Of a DNA stretch of 20,424 nucleotides, positions 1 through 8,863 are shown piece after piece. Origin of the DNA: Nitrospira sp. (GTDB lineage Bacteria > Nitrospirota > Nitrospiria > Nitrospirales > Nitrospiraceae); assembly GCA_029858925.1 (NCBI GenBank), contig JAOUEB010000002.1, positions 1 to 20,424 on the forward strand. Reading direction: 5' to 3'. Positions within the stretch are counted from its first letter, which is position 1. Each line of letters opens with the position of its first letter. The notes under the pieces are model-generated. The model saw only the letters and a program-made list of their open reading frames with translations, had not been told where the DNA came from and did no database searches. The translations under genes and the position numbers were made by a program.

Positions 1-794
1 AAGGAGATGCGGCCCGTTTCCCAATCGTACTTCAGCACCATCACTTCGACCTTGTCGCCGACGGTGAATAATTCCGAAGGATGTCCCACGCGGCCCCAAG
101 ACATATCGGTGATATGCAGCAACCCGTCGATGCCGCCAAGGTCGATGAAGGACCCATAGTCGGTGATGTTCTTGACCACGCCCTGAATGAGCTGTCCTTC
201 CTTGAGGCTAGCCAGCGTGGTCTGCCGCTTCTTGTCTCTCGTTTCCTCAAGCAGCACGCGGCGGGACACCACGACATTGCCGCGGCGGTGATTGATCTTG
301 ATGATCTTCAGCGGGAAGGTCTTGCCGACGAGTCCGTCGAGGTCGCGCACAGGATGGAGATCGATCTGCGAGCCCGGCAGAAACGCTTTGACGCCGATAT
401 CGACCATCATGCCGCCCTTGATGCGCGAGACGATCTTGCCTTCGATGCTCTTTTCGTCATTGTAGAGCTTTTCCAATTCCTCCCAAATCTTCATCTTGTC
501 GGCTTTCTCTTTGGACAAGACGAGATTGCCGTCCGAATCCTCGCACTCTTCGATGTAGACTTGGAGCTTGTCGCCGACCTTGAGGGTTTGGAGTTCCTCG
601 GGCGAGAACTGATCGCTCAGAATCACCCCTTCCGATTTGTAGCCGATATCGACGACAACCTTGTCCTTGGTGAGCACCACCACACGGCCCTCGGTGATCG
701 TCCCCTCTTCGAGGTTGCGGAATGTTTCTTCATACAAGGCGGCTAACGCCTCGCGGTCTAACTGTGGCTCACTATCTTTTGACACGGTACCCAT
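1..794 (-). CDS. rpsA: 30S ribosomal protein S1, C-terminal part beyond the window
   Basis: S1 helps the small ribosomal subunit bind and unfold mRNA. The frame from an ATG at 794 is open to the window edge, giving 264 residues with no stop, so the C-terminal repeats are cut off. Three S1 (OB-fold) repeats are visible at about residues 29-97, 115-180 and 200-264. Each has the typical pattern of a G-x-V start, a V-D-I-G or G-S-F-I-D-L-G strand and a G-D-K-V/L end. Full-length family members usually have four to six repeats. The start is supported by a GGAAGGG/AGGA purine stretch upstream. The gene lies 57 bases after plsC and is the last visible member of the aromatic amino acid/cmk operon; cmk next to rpsA is a common bacterial arrangement. 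Confidence 0.96.
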   Translation of the reverse strand, partial: MGTVSKDSEPQLDREALAALYEETFRNLEEGTITEGRVVVLTKDKVVVDIGYKSEGVILSDQFSPEELQTLKVGDKLQVYIEECEDSDGNLVLSKEKADKMKIWEELEKLYNDEKSIEGKIVSRIKGGMMVDIGVKAFLPGSQIDLHPVRDLDGLVGKTFPLKIIKINHRRGNVVVSRRVLLEETRDKKRQTTLASLKEGQLIQGVVKNITDYGSFIDLGGIDGLLHITDMSWGRVGHPSELFTVGDKVEVMVLKYDWETGRIS

Positions 795-851
795 TGTCTA
801 CGTCCTACCCTTCCGACTTACGTCGGGTGCTGATGGTGAATGGCGCCGGGC

Positions 852-1544
852 TCACTCAGCGTTGCGAGCACCGGCGATCGGTCCCTGCGGTGTTGCCTGC
901 GCTTGGCCCTCTTTCCCTGCGGGAGGAGGCACGTCTCCCAGCGCTGCAATCTGTTCTATCACCGTTCGGCTGACCTGTTGGTAAAACTGTTTAGTCTCTG
1001 TTTTCTCTTTCCGCTCTCCTGTTTCAAACGTGATGGGAGCCCCGAATCGCACGGTAATCCGGCGCCATCGAGGCCATCGGGCTCCGGTCGGCAAGACATC
1101 GAACGTCCCCTTCAAATATGCCGGGACCACCGGACACCCCGTCTGCGACACGATCACCCCGATACCTGCCTTGGGCGGCTTAAGATGCCCATCGCGGCTT
1201 CGCCCGCCTTCCGGGAAGATGACCACCACCTTGCCAGCCCGAATCAGAGCGATGGCTTTCCCAAACGCCTCTCGGTCCAGCCGGCCCATTCGTACAGGAA
1301 TCCACCCTAACGACTGGAGGATGCCGTTCAACACTGGAATAGGAAACAGATCGTTGCGCCCAAGATACCAGGCCCTCCGGCTCATCCCGCAACCGAGCAT
1401 CGGGATGTCGAGGTAGCTGGCATGATTCGCAGCGACCAATACGCCTCCCGTGACGGGAATCTGTCCTATGACCTGATAGCGAAACCATAGCTTGCCGATA
1501 ACCCTCGCCAGAATCCAGAGAATACCGTACGCAACGTTGGTCAC
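852..1544 (-). CDS. plsC: 1-acyl-sn-glycerol-3-phosphate acyltransferase (PlsC family)
   Basis: The enzyme adds the second acyl chain to lysophosphatidic acid at the inner membrane to make phosphatidic acid. The 230-residue product has the acyltransferase signatures in order: the H-x4-D catalytic motif (His41, Asp46 in NHASYLD), a substrate-binding FPEGGRS at 110-116, and a PVVPAYLKG block at about 138-146. The N-terminus is hydrophobic, as expected for membrane association. The C-terminal tail of about 25 residues is rich in Pro, Gly, Ala and Gln and is probably disordered. The start is GTG and overlaps the cmk stop by four bases (GTGA), which points to translational coupling. A related lysophospholipid acyltransferase role cannot be excluded from sequence alone. 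Confidence 0.92.
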   Translation of the reverse strand: MTNVAYGILWILARVIGKLWFRYQVIGQIPVTGGVLVAANHASYLDIPMLGCGMSRRAWYLGRNDLFPIPVLNGILQSLGWIPVRMGRLDREAFGKAIALIRAGKVVVIFPEGGRSRDGHLKPPKAGIGVIVSQTGCPVVPAYLKGTFDVLPTGARWPRWRRITVRFGAPITFETGERKEKTETKQFYQQVSRTVIEQIAALGDVPPPAGKEGQAQATPQGPIAGARNAE

Positions 1545-2200
1545 AACGCAGCCGACACCGCTGCCATCATTTGCTCCACCACTTGATCGACATTAAGCGC
1601 CGAAGTGTCAATGGGCCTGGCATCGGCAGCCGGGGTGAGCGGCGCAATCGAACGGTTCCGGTCCCGCATGTCGCGCCCCGACAGATCTTGATAGGTCTCT
1701 TCAATCGCGCTCCCATGGCCCGCGGCAACCAGCTCACGGTGCCGACGCTCCGCTCTCACCGTCGCATCCGCCTCCAAGAAAAATTTCAACGGAGCGGAGG
1801 GAAACACCTTCGTGCCAACATCGCGCCCTTCCGCAACCACTGAACCGCGCTGCCCGATTTGGCGTTGGATCGGCAGCAGCCACTCTCGAACCGCCGGGAT
1901 GGCGGATACGATGGACGCCGTCCTCGTCACCTCCGGCGTGCGAAGCTCACCGGTGACATCACGCCCATCGACCAAGACTTGCATTGCACCGTTGTGAAAT
2001 TGCATGTGCAACGTGGTGCTGCCGATCAGTTCTGTCACCTGCTCATGGTCCGTCGGTTGTATATTCGATTGCAGTACTTTCCACGCGATCGCCCGATAGA
2101 GTGCGCCGGTATCGAGATAGAGATACCCGAGCCGGGCCGCCAGTGATCTTGCCACCGTGCTTTTGCCCACTCCAGCCGGTCCGTCAATCGCGATAATCAC
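1541..2200 (-). CDS. cmk: (d)CMP kinase
   Basis: Cytidylate kinase transfers phosphate from ATP to CMP or dCMP in pyrimidine nucleotide synthesis. The product has 219 residues, the usual length. The P-loop GPAGVGKST is at residues 7-15, followed by YLDTGALYRA. The GRDVGT motif at 125-130 and the RDxxDRNRxxAPL lid/CMP-binding block at about 176-188 are both complete. The gene is 44 bases downstream of aroA and overlaps plsC by four bases. The aroA-cmk-rpsA order is frequent in bacteria, which supports the call. Confidence 0.97.
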   Translation of the reverse strand: MIIAIDGPAGVGKSTVARSLAARLGYLYLDTGALYRAIAWKVLQSNIQPTDHEQVTELIGSTTLHMQFHNGAMQVLVDGRDVTGELRTPEVTRTASIVSAIPAVREWLLPIQRQIGQRGSVVAEGRDVGTKVFPSAPLKFFLEADATVRAERRHRELVAAGHGSAIEETYQDLSGRDMRDRNRSIAPLTPAADARPIDTSALNVDQVVEQMMAAVSAAL

Positions 2201-2244
2201 GCAAGGCCCCCATCCGCATCATGATGCCTTCCAAACAAACCGCA

Positions 2245-3576
2245 TTATAGCCCTCTCGCCTCGTCCGTCAACAATTCAGAGAGCGTAGCCTCGAAGTTCG
2301 GGAAGGAGGTTTCCACGCAATCGCAGTCGGCGATCGTCATGCTTGCGCCGGCTGTCAGCCCTCCGATGGCCAGCGACATCGCCACTCGATGGTCCCCATG
2401 GCTCCGCGCTTTGCCGGCGGCGCTCAGGTGACCGTTCTCTCCGGCTCTACCCAGCCCCTGAATGACCATGCCGTCCGGCTTCTCGCTGATCTGCGCCCCC
2501 ATGGCCCTCAGTTCGGCACTCATCGTCGCAATACGGTCACTTTCTTTAACCCTCAGTTCTTCCGCCCCGGAAATGATCGTGTTGCCCTGCGCCACTGCCG
2601 CAGCCACACAGAGAATGGGAAACTCATCAATGGTTTGCGGAATGAGTTCGGGACCGATCTCGATCCCCTTAAGCGGAGCGGATTTGACCCGCAGATCTGC
2701 CACCGGCTCTCCCGCTTCTTCCCGTTGGCTGAGAATCTGAATATCAGCGCCCATCCTGGTCATCACATCGATCAAACCAGTCCTGGTCGGATTGATGCCG
2801 ACATTGCTGATCGTAATATCCGAACCGGCCACAACCGTAGCGCCGACAATAAAGAACGCGGCGGCTGAAAAGTCTCCGGGAACAACGACGCGGCGGCCGG
2901 CCCATCCGACGGCAGGCCTTCCCTGCATGATCAAGTCGCCGCCGTCTCGCGTAAGTGGAATTCCAAAAAATTGAAACATGCGCTCGGTATGGTCGCGTGA
3001 AAGTCGCGGCTCCCGCACTCTAGTCGTTCCTTCGGCAAACAGCGCGGCAAGGAGAAGCGATGATTTGATCTGCGCACTGGCAACCGGCGACCGGTACTCG
3101 ATGCCATGAAGCCGCGTGCCTGTAATCGCCAAGGGAGCGAGCTCTCCGCCCTTGCGTCCGGCGATGACGGCCCCCATCTCGCGCAAGGGCTTCACCACTC
3201 GCCCCATAGGACGCCGGCGAATCGACTCATCGCCGGTGAGCACGGTGAAAAAATCCTGGCCGGCCAGCAGCCCAGCCAACAATCTGATGCCCGTTCCAGA
3301 GTTGCCGCAGTCGATCGGTCCATTCGGCTCACTCAGCCCCCACAATCCCTTGCCCTGCACGGTCAAGAGTTCGGGGGTCTCATCGATCCGGATGCCAAGC
3401 GACTGAAGAGCCCGCATCGTGTTCAGGCAATCTTCACCCCGACAATAAGACGACACCGTACTCATGCCTTCCGCCAAGGCCGTGAGGATGATGGCGCGAT
3501 GAGTGACGGACTTGTCTCCCGGAACCGTGATCGGTCCCTGGAGTGGCCGGCCGGGAATAATGGTGAACGTCGTCAT
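2245..3576 (-). CDS. aroA: 3-phosphoshikimate 1-carboxyvinyltransferase (EPSP synthase)
   Basis: The enzyme joins shikimate-3-phosphate and phosphoenolpyruvate to make EPSP, step six of the shikimate pathway. The 443-residue product has the shikimate-3-phosphate/PEP motif GDKSVTHR at 20-27, GNSGTGIR at 91-98, ASAQIKSSLLLA at 166-177, the catalytic DEFP at 317-320, RVKESDRIA at 342-350 and GDHRVAM at 394-400. The spacing and the block around RRPMGRVVKPLREMG resemble the Bacillus/CP4-like class II more than the E. coli class. The residue matching E. coli Gly96 (CP4 Ala100) is Gly here. The gene starts 7 bases after tyrA stops, consistent with one transcript. Confidence 0.97.
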   Translation of the reverse strand: MTTFTIIPGRPLQGPITVPGDKSVTHRAIILTALAEGMSTVSSYCRGEDCLNTMRALQSLGIRIDETPELLTVQGKGLWGLSEPNGPIDCGNSGTGIRLLAGLLAGQDFFTVLTGDESIRRRPMGRVVKPLREMGAVIAGRKGGELAPLAITGTRLHGIEYRSPVASAQIKSSLLLAALFAEGTTRVREPRLSRDHTERMFQFFGIPLTRDGGDLIMQGRPAVGWAGRRVVVPGDFSAAAFFIVGATVVAGSDITISNVGINPTRTGLIDVMTRMGADIQILSQREEAGEPVADLRVKSAPLKGIEIGPELIPQTIDEFPILCVAAAVAQGNTIISGAEELRVKESDRIATMSAELRAMGAQISEKPDGMVIQGLGRAGENGHLSAAGKARSHGDHRVAMSLAIGGLTAGASMTIADCDCVETSFPNFEATLSELLTDEARGL

Positions 3577-3583
3577 GGGTCAA

Positions 3584-4477
3584 TCACGCTCTGACCGGAG
3601 CAGACAGGCTCAGTTTTTCCCGCTCGCCCTTTGCCCGTTCGAGCGCCTTTTCTATTCCTGCCGCATCGCCGGCCTTGATCAGCCGTTTCAGCTCTTCCAA
3701 TGCCCGTTGATAGTCGTCGATATAAGACACCAGATTGTCCCGATTCCATAGGAAGATATCGCGCCACATCTCGGGGGAACTGGCGGCAATTCTGGTCGTG
3801 TCCCGCAGCCCTCCTCCGGAATGGCCGGCAAGATCCAATGCGGCCAGCCGATGATCGCGAACGTCGGACAACGCGTTCATGAGCGCAAAGGCGGCGACAT
3901 GCGGCAGATGGCTGACTGCGCCGAGAATTTGGTCGTGCAGATAGGGGTCCATGGTCAACAGAATCGACCCGGTTTCTTCCCATAATTGTTTGATTCGCTC
4001 CAGCGCCTGCGGATCAGTCCGTTTCGTCGGCGTCAGAATGCACCGTGCGCCCTTGAATAACTGATCGGACCCGGCAGCCACTCCGGTTTTTTCCTTTCCG
4101 GCGATGGGATGGGCTCCGACAAAATGCGCGCCAGCCGGCATGGCCGCTTCCGACTGCTCGACCAGCATTCCCTTTACGCTTCCAACATCGCTCACGATCG
4201 ATCCGGGCGCCAGACAGTGAGCCCATTCTTTGAGATGGCGATCGTAGGTATCGACAGGAGTCGCAAGGATCACCAGGTCCGCTCCCTGCACGCCTTCTCT
4301 CGGATCGGCCACATACCGATCGATCGCTCCCAATTCGACGGCGGTCTTGAGATTGCCCACACTTCTGCCGATACCCACGACGTGATCCGCCAACGCCTTG
4401 CGCCGCAGAATCATCCCCAGCGATCCGCCGATCAGCCCCACCCCGACAATCGCCACCTGTTTGAAATGAACCGCCAT
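3584..4477 (-). CDS. tyrA: Prephenate dehydrogenase
   Basis: The enzyme oxidatively decarboxylates prephenate to 4-hydroxyphenylpyruvate, the tyrosine branch. From the ATG at 4477 the product has 297 residues. An NAD-binding GVGLIGGS is at 12-19, followed by a Rossmann fold, SDVGSVKG at about 96-103, GAHPIAG at 121-127 and the conserved SHLPH at 189-193. There is no C-terminal ACT domain, so Tyr feedback through such a domain is not expected. An in-frame ATG at 4516 would add 13 residues but overlap aroF by 29 bases. I prefer 4477 because family members start just before the Rossmann strand; no strong ribosome site decides it. Arogenate use cannot be excluded. Confidence 0.95.
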   Translation of the reverse strand: MAVHFKQVAIVGVGLIGGSLGMILRRKALADHVVGIGRSVGNLKTAVELGAIDRYVADPREGVQGADLVILATPVDTYDRHLKEWAHCLAPGSIVSDVGSVKGMLVEQSEAAMPAGAHFVGAHPIAGKEKTGVAAGSDQLFKGARCILTPTKRTDPQALERIKQLWEETGSILLTMDPYLHDQILGAVSHLPHVAAFALMNALSDVRDHRLAALDLAGHSGGGLRDTTRIAASSPEMWRDIFLWNRDNLVSYIDDYQRALEELKRLIKAGDAAGIEKALERAKGEREKLSLSAPVRA

Positions 4478-4487
4478 AAGTGTCCGG

Positions 4488-5501
4488 CTAAATCTCTCTC
4501 CCCACGGCCTTCGCAATACGCCCGAGGTCGCTCATCAGCGCTTTGAACTTCGAGGGCTTGATTGATTCTTCTCCGTCGCACAACGCGCATTCGGGGTTTA
4601 AATGGACCTCGATAAGCAGGCCGTCGGCGCCGGCCGCAACCGCCGCTTTGGACATGGGCGCCACCAGATTCCACTTCCCTGTGGCATGGCTGGGGTCCAC
4701 GATGACCGGGAGATGCGACAGTTCTTTCAACGTCGGGATCGCGGCGAGATCAAGCGTATTGCGGTACTGGGTCTCAAAGGTGCGAATGCCCCGCTCGCAG
4801 AGCATGACATTCCGATTCCCTCGCGACATGATGTACTCGGCGGATAAGAGAAATTCTTTGATGGTCGCCGACAGCCCTCGCTTCAACAGCACCGGCTTGT
4901 CGTAGGCCCCGACTTCCTTCAGCAGCTCGAAGTTTTGCATGTTCCGCGCGCCGATCTGAATGATGTCCGCCTTTTCAAGGAAGAGCTCGATATCTCTCGT
5001 ATCCAAAATTTCGCTGACCACCGGCAACCCGGTTTGTCTTTTCGCCTCGAGCAGGTAATCCAGCCCTTCACGCCCCAACCCTTGGAAGGAATAGGGCGAC
5101 GTTCTGGGCTTGTAGGCGCCGCCGCGAAGAATCGAGGCGCCTGAAGCCTTGACCTCATGCGCAATCCCGACGGTGAGCTCAAGCCGCTCCACCGCACAGG
5201 GTCCCGCCATGATCGCCAACTTCTGCCCGCCGATCTTCACCCCGCCGACGTCGATGACCGTGCCTTCCTTCTTGAACTCACGGCTCACCAGTTTCCATGG
5301 GGCCAAAATCGGCAACACGCTCTCCACGCCAGGAAGCGCCGTGAGCGGCTGATTGTGAAGAATCCGATCGTCGCCAATGACGCCAATGATGGTGCGTTCC
5401 TGGCCGGTCGAAATCTGCGACTTCAGACCGAGGTCCCGCAACCGGTCAATAATGTGGTCCACCTCGCTCTCGGAGGCCTCTGGTTTCAACACGATAATCA
5501 T
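4488..5501 (-). CDS. aroF: 3-deoxy-7-phosphoheptulonate (DAHP) synthase, type I-beta with N-terminal regulatory domain
   Basis: The enzyme condenses phosphoenolpyruvate and erythrose-4-phosphate, the entry step of the shikimate pathway. The 337-residue protein begins with a ferredoxin-like/ACT-like domain (about 1-70, starting MIIVLKP), known in Thermotoga-type enzymes to mediate Tyr/Phe feedback. The TIM-barrel follows: AGPCAVE at 99-105 with metal-ligand Cys102, the substrate loop [15 protein letters not shown] at 127-141, IGARNMQN at 183-190, LLKRG at 205-209, ERGIRTFE at 236-243 and DPSHATG at 269-275. The gene sits 21 bases after hisC and overlaps only the alternative tyrA start. Feedback control is inferred from the domain, not shown. 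Confidence 0.96.
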   Translation of the reverse strand: MIIVLKPEASESEVDHIIDRLRDLGLKSQISTGQERTIIGVIGDDRILHNQPLTALPGVESVLPILAPWKLVSREFKKEGTVIDVGGVKIGGQKLAIMAGPCAVERLELTVGIAHEVKASGASILRGGAYKPRTSPYSFQGLGREGLDYLLEAKRQTGLPVVSEILDTRDIELFLEKADIIQIGARNMQNFELLKEVGAYDKPVLLKRGLSATIKEFLLSAEYIMSRGNRNVMLCERGIRTFETQYRNTLDLAAIPTLKELSHLPVIVDPSHATGKWNLVAPMSKAAVAAGADGLLIEVHLNPECALCDGEESIKPSKFKALMSDLGRIAKAVGREI

Positions 5502-5522
5502 GATTCCCTCGCTGTTCTCTTC

Positions 5523-6599
5523 CTACAACAGAACTTTGCCGAGCGCATCGAGGAAAGCGGCATTCTCATCGGCTTGCCCGATGGTGACCCGGAGCATAGC
5601 CCCCTGGATATGCCGCACAATGATCCCTTCGCGCAACAACGCTTCGAACACTTGCCGCCCGTCCCGCTTGACGTCGAAATAGAGAAAATTTGCCTCGCTT
5701 GGAATCGGGGTAAAGCCAAGCGCCTTCAAACCCAGTCCAACTTGCTCCATCCCGGCGGCATTGACGGCTCGGCTCTTGGCCACATGTTCGTCGTCGCCCA
5801 AGGCAGCCAGCGCCGCCCGCTGGGCCAGACTGTTTGCGTTGAAGGGAGGCCGCACCCGATTGAGCACCTCGCTGATCTCAGGGGTGGTGATGCCGTACCC
5901 AATCCGCAATCCCGCCAGTCCGTAGATCTTGGAAAATGTCCTGAGGACGATTGCCTGTCGCCCCTCTTTCACATAGGCGATCGTGTCGGGGAATTGAGGG
6001 TGACGGACATATTCGAAGTAGGCTTCGTCGAACACGACGACGACGTCCTTCGGCACCGCGGCCATGAGCCGGCTGATCGCGTCGGCCGGCACCATCGTCC
6101 CCGTCGGATTGTTGGGGTTACAGATAAAAAGCAGCCTGGTCCGTGGAGTAATGGCTCGAACCATGGCGTCCAGATCGTGCGTCCAATTGACAAGCGGCAC
6201 CATAACCGGCTTCCCGTGCGCAGCCGTCACTTCCATCTTGTAGATGACAAACGTGTGATCGGCCATGACAGCTTCGTCACCGGGAGCCAAGAAGGCCCTG
6301 GCCAACAGTCCGAGAATCTCATCGGACCCATTGCCGAGAAGAATCTGATCGATCGAGACTTTCCACCGCTCGGCAAGGGCTTGCCTGAGCCGATAGCCGC
6401 CGCCATCAGGATAACGGTGCAGGGATCCATATTCTCCGGCAAGCGCCGCCACGGCCTTGGGCGAAGGCCCCAGCGGATTTTCATTGGAAGCCAGTTTGAT
6501 CACGCGGGCGAGTCCGAGTTCCCGTTGCAACTCGTCGATCGGTTTCCCTGGGACGTAGGGACTGAGCGATAGGATATCTGGATGGACGTGGAGCGCCAT
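5523..6599 (-). CDS. hisC: Histidinol-phosphate/aromatic aminotransferase (HisC family)
   Basis: This is a PLP-dependent class I/II aminotransferase of 358 residues. Visible features are LASNENPLGPSP at 36-47, HRYPDGGGYRLR at 61-72, GNGSDEI at 89-95, NPNNPTG at 161-167, FDEAY at 190-194 with the PLP-contacting Asp191 and Tyr194, and the Schiff-base lysine Lys224 in TFSKIYGLAGLRIGYG. The family mainly converts imidazole-acetol phosphate to histidinol phosphate. Here the gene lies between pheA (4-base gap) and aroF (21-base gap) with no other his genes, so transamination of phenylpyruvate and 4-hydroxyphenylpyruvate is a likely role, perhaps shared with His synthesis. The stretch after GIIVRH looks a few residues shorter than usual. 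Confidence 0.93.
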   Translation of the reverse strand: MALHVHPDILSLSPYVPGKPIDELQRELGLARVIKLASNENPLGPSPKAVAALAGEYGSLHRYPDGGGYRLRQALAERWKVSIDQILLGNGSDEILGLLARAFLAPGDEAVMADHTFVIYKMEVTAAHGKPVMVPLVNWTHDLDAMVRAITPRTRLLFICNPNNPTGTMVPADAISRLMAAVPKDVVVVFDEAYFEYVRHPQFPDTIAYVKEGRQAIVLRTFSKIYGLAGLRIGYGITTPEISEVLNRVRPPFNANSLAQRAALAALGDDEHVAKSRAVNAAGMEQVGLGLKALGFTPIPSEANFLYFDVKRDGRQVFEALLREGIIVRHIQGAMLRVTIGQADENAAFLDALGKVLL

Positions 6600-6603
6600 A
6601 GGT

Positions 6604-7680
6604 CTAACTGTGCACCGGATACGAGCCCAGGATTTTCATAAAGAGACAGCGGCCCTTCACTTCTTCAACCGCCCGGCTGACCCGCTCCTCCGAGATATGC
6701 CCCTCGACATCGACGAAGAAGATATACTCCCAGGCTTTCCGCTGAGAGGGTCTGGACTCGATCTTCGTCATGCTGATGCCATGAGAGGCGAAGGGGCGCA
6801 GCAGATCGTAGAGCGCGCCGACTTTGTCTTTGATGGACAGCATCAGCGACGTCTTGTCTTTCCCGGTTCGCTCGGACGGTTTCTGCGCCAGCACCAAAAA
6901 CCTGGTCACATTGTTCAAGTTATCTTCGATGCGGGATTTGATGACTTTCAGCCCATACAAGTGGCCGGCCAGCTCCGAGGCAATCGCAGCCGACGACGGC
7001 TCATCGACGCAAAGTTCAGCCGCTCGCGCCGTGCTGGCCACTTCCATCGCCGGCACGCGCGGGAGATGGGTTTCCAGCCAGTTCCGGCATTGCGCGATCG
7101 CATGCGGATGAGAGTATATTTTCTTGACCTCTTCGATCACGCCGGACTTCGAGAGCAAATGATGCGAGACCTCCTGCAGGACCTCGCCGTAAATCAGCAA
7201 ATTGGAATCGATGAACATGTCGAGCGTATGGTTCACCACACCTTCTGTCGTATTCTCAATCGGTACAACGCCGAAATTGGCCCGCCCTCGCTCGACCTCA
7301 CTGAACACTTCCTTGATGCTGTGGACCGGTACGTACTGCGCAGATGAGCCGAACTTCTGCATGCAGGCCATATGCGTAAAAGTGGCCCGCGGCCCTAAGT
7401 AGGCTACTTTCTGCGGCGCCTCCAGGGACAAAGAGGCGGACATGATCTCTCGATAGACCGATCGAATGGCCTCGCTGGGGAACGGACCAGTGCTGAGTTT
7501 TGTCAGCCGTTCAATGATAGCCGCTTCCCGTCCTTGGGTATGGAGATTGGCTTGCGCGTCCTTTTCTTTCTTGATTTTTCCGATCTCGATGACGCTCTTG
7601 GACCGCTCATTCAGCAGACGGATGATTTCATCATCGATCCGATCGATTTCCTGGCGATATTCAAGCAAGTCTTTGCGCAT
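6604..7680 (-). CDS. pheA: Bifunctional chorismate mutase/prephenate dehydratase (P-protein)
   Basis: The protein makes prephenate from chorismate and then phenylpyruvate, the Phe branch. From the ATG at 7680 it has 358 residues. Three domains are seen: AroQ-type chorismate mutase (about 1-85, with RQEIDRIDDEIIRLLNER), prephenate dehydratase (about 91-265, with GPRATFTH, VPIENTTEGVV and the catalytic TRF at 259-261), and a C-terminal ACT domain (about 277-355) with the Phe-binding ESRP at 308-311. An AAGG ribosome-site-like stretch lies 8-12 bases before this ATG. A TTG at 7725 would add 15 unlikely residues. The gene is the first of the aromatic operon. Phe feedback through the ACT domain is expected from the family. 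Confidence 0.96.
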   Translation of the reverse strand: MRKDLLEYRQEIDRIDDEIIRLLNERSKSVIEIGKIKKEKDAQANLHTQGREAAIIERLTKLSTGPFPSEAIRSVYREIMSASLSLEAPQKVAYLGPRATFTHMACMQKFGSSAQYVPVHSIKEVFSEVERGRANFGVVPIENTTEGVVNHTLDMFIDSNLLIYGEVLQEVSHHLLSKSGVIEEVKKIYSHPHAIAQCRNWLETHLPRVPAMEVASTARAAELCVDEPSSAAIASELAGHLYGLKVIKSRIEDNLNNVTRFLVLAQKPSERTGKDKTSLMLSIKDKVGALYDLLRPFASHGISMTKIESRPSQRKAWEYIFFVDVEGHISEERVSRAVEEVKGRCLFMKILGSYPVHS

Positions 7681-7730
7681 GGAGAGTACGCCTTGGACTT
7701 CAAGCCTGGAGAACCCGACAGGCAAGAAAG

Positions 7731-7750
7731 CCCCAGATGGACAAGTGGGG
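7731..7750 (-). promoter_or_regulatory. Leader hairpin upstream of pheA
   Basis: CCCCA and TGGGG form a 5-bp stem with a 10-base loop, followed on the minus strand by GCTTTCTTGCC. A second 5-bp stem (GCCTG/CAGGC) lies just downstream, towards the pheA start. Both fall between the candidate promoter and pheA, so they would be in the 5' leader. The stems are short and no leader peptide rich in Phe codons was found; this is a weak candidate. Confidence 0.2.
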
Positions 7751-7751
7751 A

Positions 7752-7781
7752 AGTCTACAGGAACTCTCGAAACCTTTGCAA
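7752..7781 (-). promoter_or_regulatory. Candidate sigma70 promoter for the pheA operon
   Basis: On the minus strand TTGCAA (7776-7781) is followed after 18 bases by TAGACT (7752-7757). Each hexamer matches the consensus at four of six positions. It sits in the 161-base gap between ruvB and pheA, about 70 bases before the pheA start. This is a moderate motif match only. Confidence 0.35.
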
Positions 7782-7841
7782 GGAGAGCTCGGCGGCTCCA
7801 AAAGCTTCAGGGGAAATGAAACTGAACGTCCTGTGCACAGG

Positions 7842-8846
7842 CTAAACGAGCATGGTGGGTGGCTTCTTGAAATGGTCGAACGTCAGTTTCGTGACCTGTC
7901 GCCCCCGACCGGTTCGGTCCAAGAAGCCGGCCTGGATCAAATACGGCTCATAGACGTCTTCCAGCGTGCCCTTGTCTTCCTGCACCGCCGCAGCCAAGGC
8001 GTCCACGCCGACCGGGCCGCCATTGAACTTGTCGATAATCGTGAGAAGGATTTTGCGATCCATATCGTCAAAACCGGCCTCATCAATTCCCACCCAGGCT
8101 AACCCCTCCTGCGCCACCCGCCTGGTGATATGCCCATCGGCTTTAATTTGAGCATAGTCCCTGAGCCGCTTAATCAGCCGATTGACAATCCGTGGCGTCC
8201 CGCGCGCCCGGTGTGAAATCTCCGCCGCCCCTTCTTGGTCGATCCCGACCCCCAAGACCTCAGCCGACCGAGTTACGATGGCCTCGAGTTGGGCCGGCGA
8301 ATAGAACTCCAGCCGATAGACCAGCCCGAACCGGTCCCGGAGGGGCGACGTCAGAGCGCCCGCCCTGGTCGTTGCGCCCACAAGCGTGAATCTCGGCAAA
8401 TCGAGCTTCACCGTCCTCGTCGTCGGTCCTTGGCCGATCACCAGATCGAGCTGATAGTCCTCCATCGCGGGATACAGGGCCTCCTCCACGGAGGCCGGCA
8501 GGCGATGGATCTCATCGATGAACAGCACATCGTGTTCCTGCAAGTTGGTGAGAATCGCCGCAAGATCACCGGCATGGGCCAGGACCAGCCCGGAGGTCGA
8601 GCGCAAGGACGCGCCCATCTCCTTGGCGATAATATGGGCGATCGTGGTCTTCCCCAGTCCGGGCGGACCGTAGAAAATCGCATGGTCGAGAGGTTCCCCT
8701 CGCCGTTTGGCGGCTTCGATGCAAATCCGAAGCGACTCCTTCATCTTGTCCTGCCCGATATAGTCGTCGAGGGTTTGCGGGCGCAGGACATTCTCCAGGC
8801 CTCTCTCGTCGTCCATCACGCGATTCGTCATGAGTCGTTCCGTCAT
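7842..8846 (-). CDS. ruvB: Holliday junction branch migration ATPase RuvB
   Basis: RuvB is the hexameric AAA+ motor that drives branch migration of Holliday junctions with RuvA. From the ATG at 8846 the product has 334 residues, the family's usual length. Walker A GPPGLGKT is at 60-67, Walker B LFIDEIH at 108-114, sensor GATTRAG at 157-163 and the arginine-finger block SPLRDRFG at 167-174. The winged-helix C-terminus follows. The frame is open up to 9056, but that extension overlaps the neighbouring secreted-protein gene and shows no RuvB features. ATG 8831 has a better ribosome site (GGAA, 8 bases before it) and is an alternative start. The gene follows the Cys-rich gene by 17 bases. Confidence 0.96.
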   Translation of the reverse strand: MTERLMTNRVMDDERGLENVLRPQTLDDYIGQDKMKESLRICIEAAKRRGEPLDHAIFYGPPGLGKTTIAHIIAKEMGASLRSTSGLVLAHAGDLAAILTNLQEHDVLFIDEIHRLPASVEEALYPAMEDYQLDLVIGQGPTTRTVKLDLPRFTLVGATTRAGALTSPLRDRFGLVYRLEFYSPAQLEAIVTRSAEVLGVGIDQEGAAEISHRARGTPRIVNRLIKRLRDYAQIKADGHITRRVAQEGLAWVGIDEAGFDDMDRKILLTIIDKFNGGPVGVDALAAAVQEDKGTLEDVYEPYLIQAGFLDRTGRGRQVTKLTFDHFKKPPTMLV

Positions 8847-8863
8847 CGCAACCGACACCGTGC

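Noticed and set aside
81..746. 221-codon open frame on the + strand opposite rpsA
   Set aside because: The minus strand encodes three S1 repeats in one uninterrupted frame; the + frame is a shadow.
5157..6572. 471-codon open frame on the + strand opposite hisC and the end of aroF
   Set aside because: It spans two real minus-strand genes and their gap and has no domain or ribosome site.
7831..7840. CTGTGCACAG as a LexA box
   Set aside because: The enterobacterial LexA box needs eight bases between CTGT and ACAG; here there are two.
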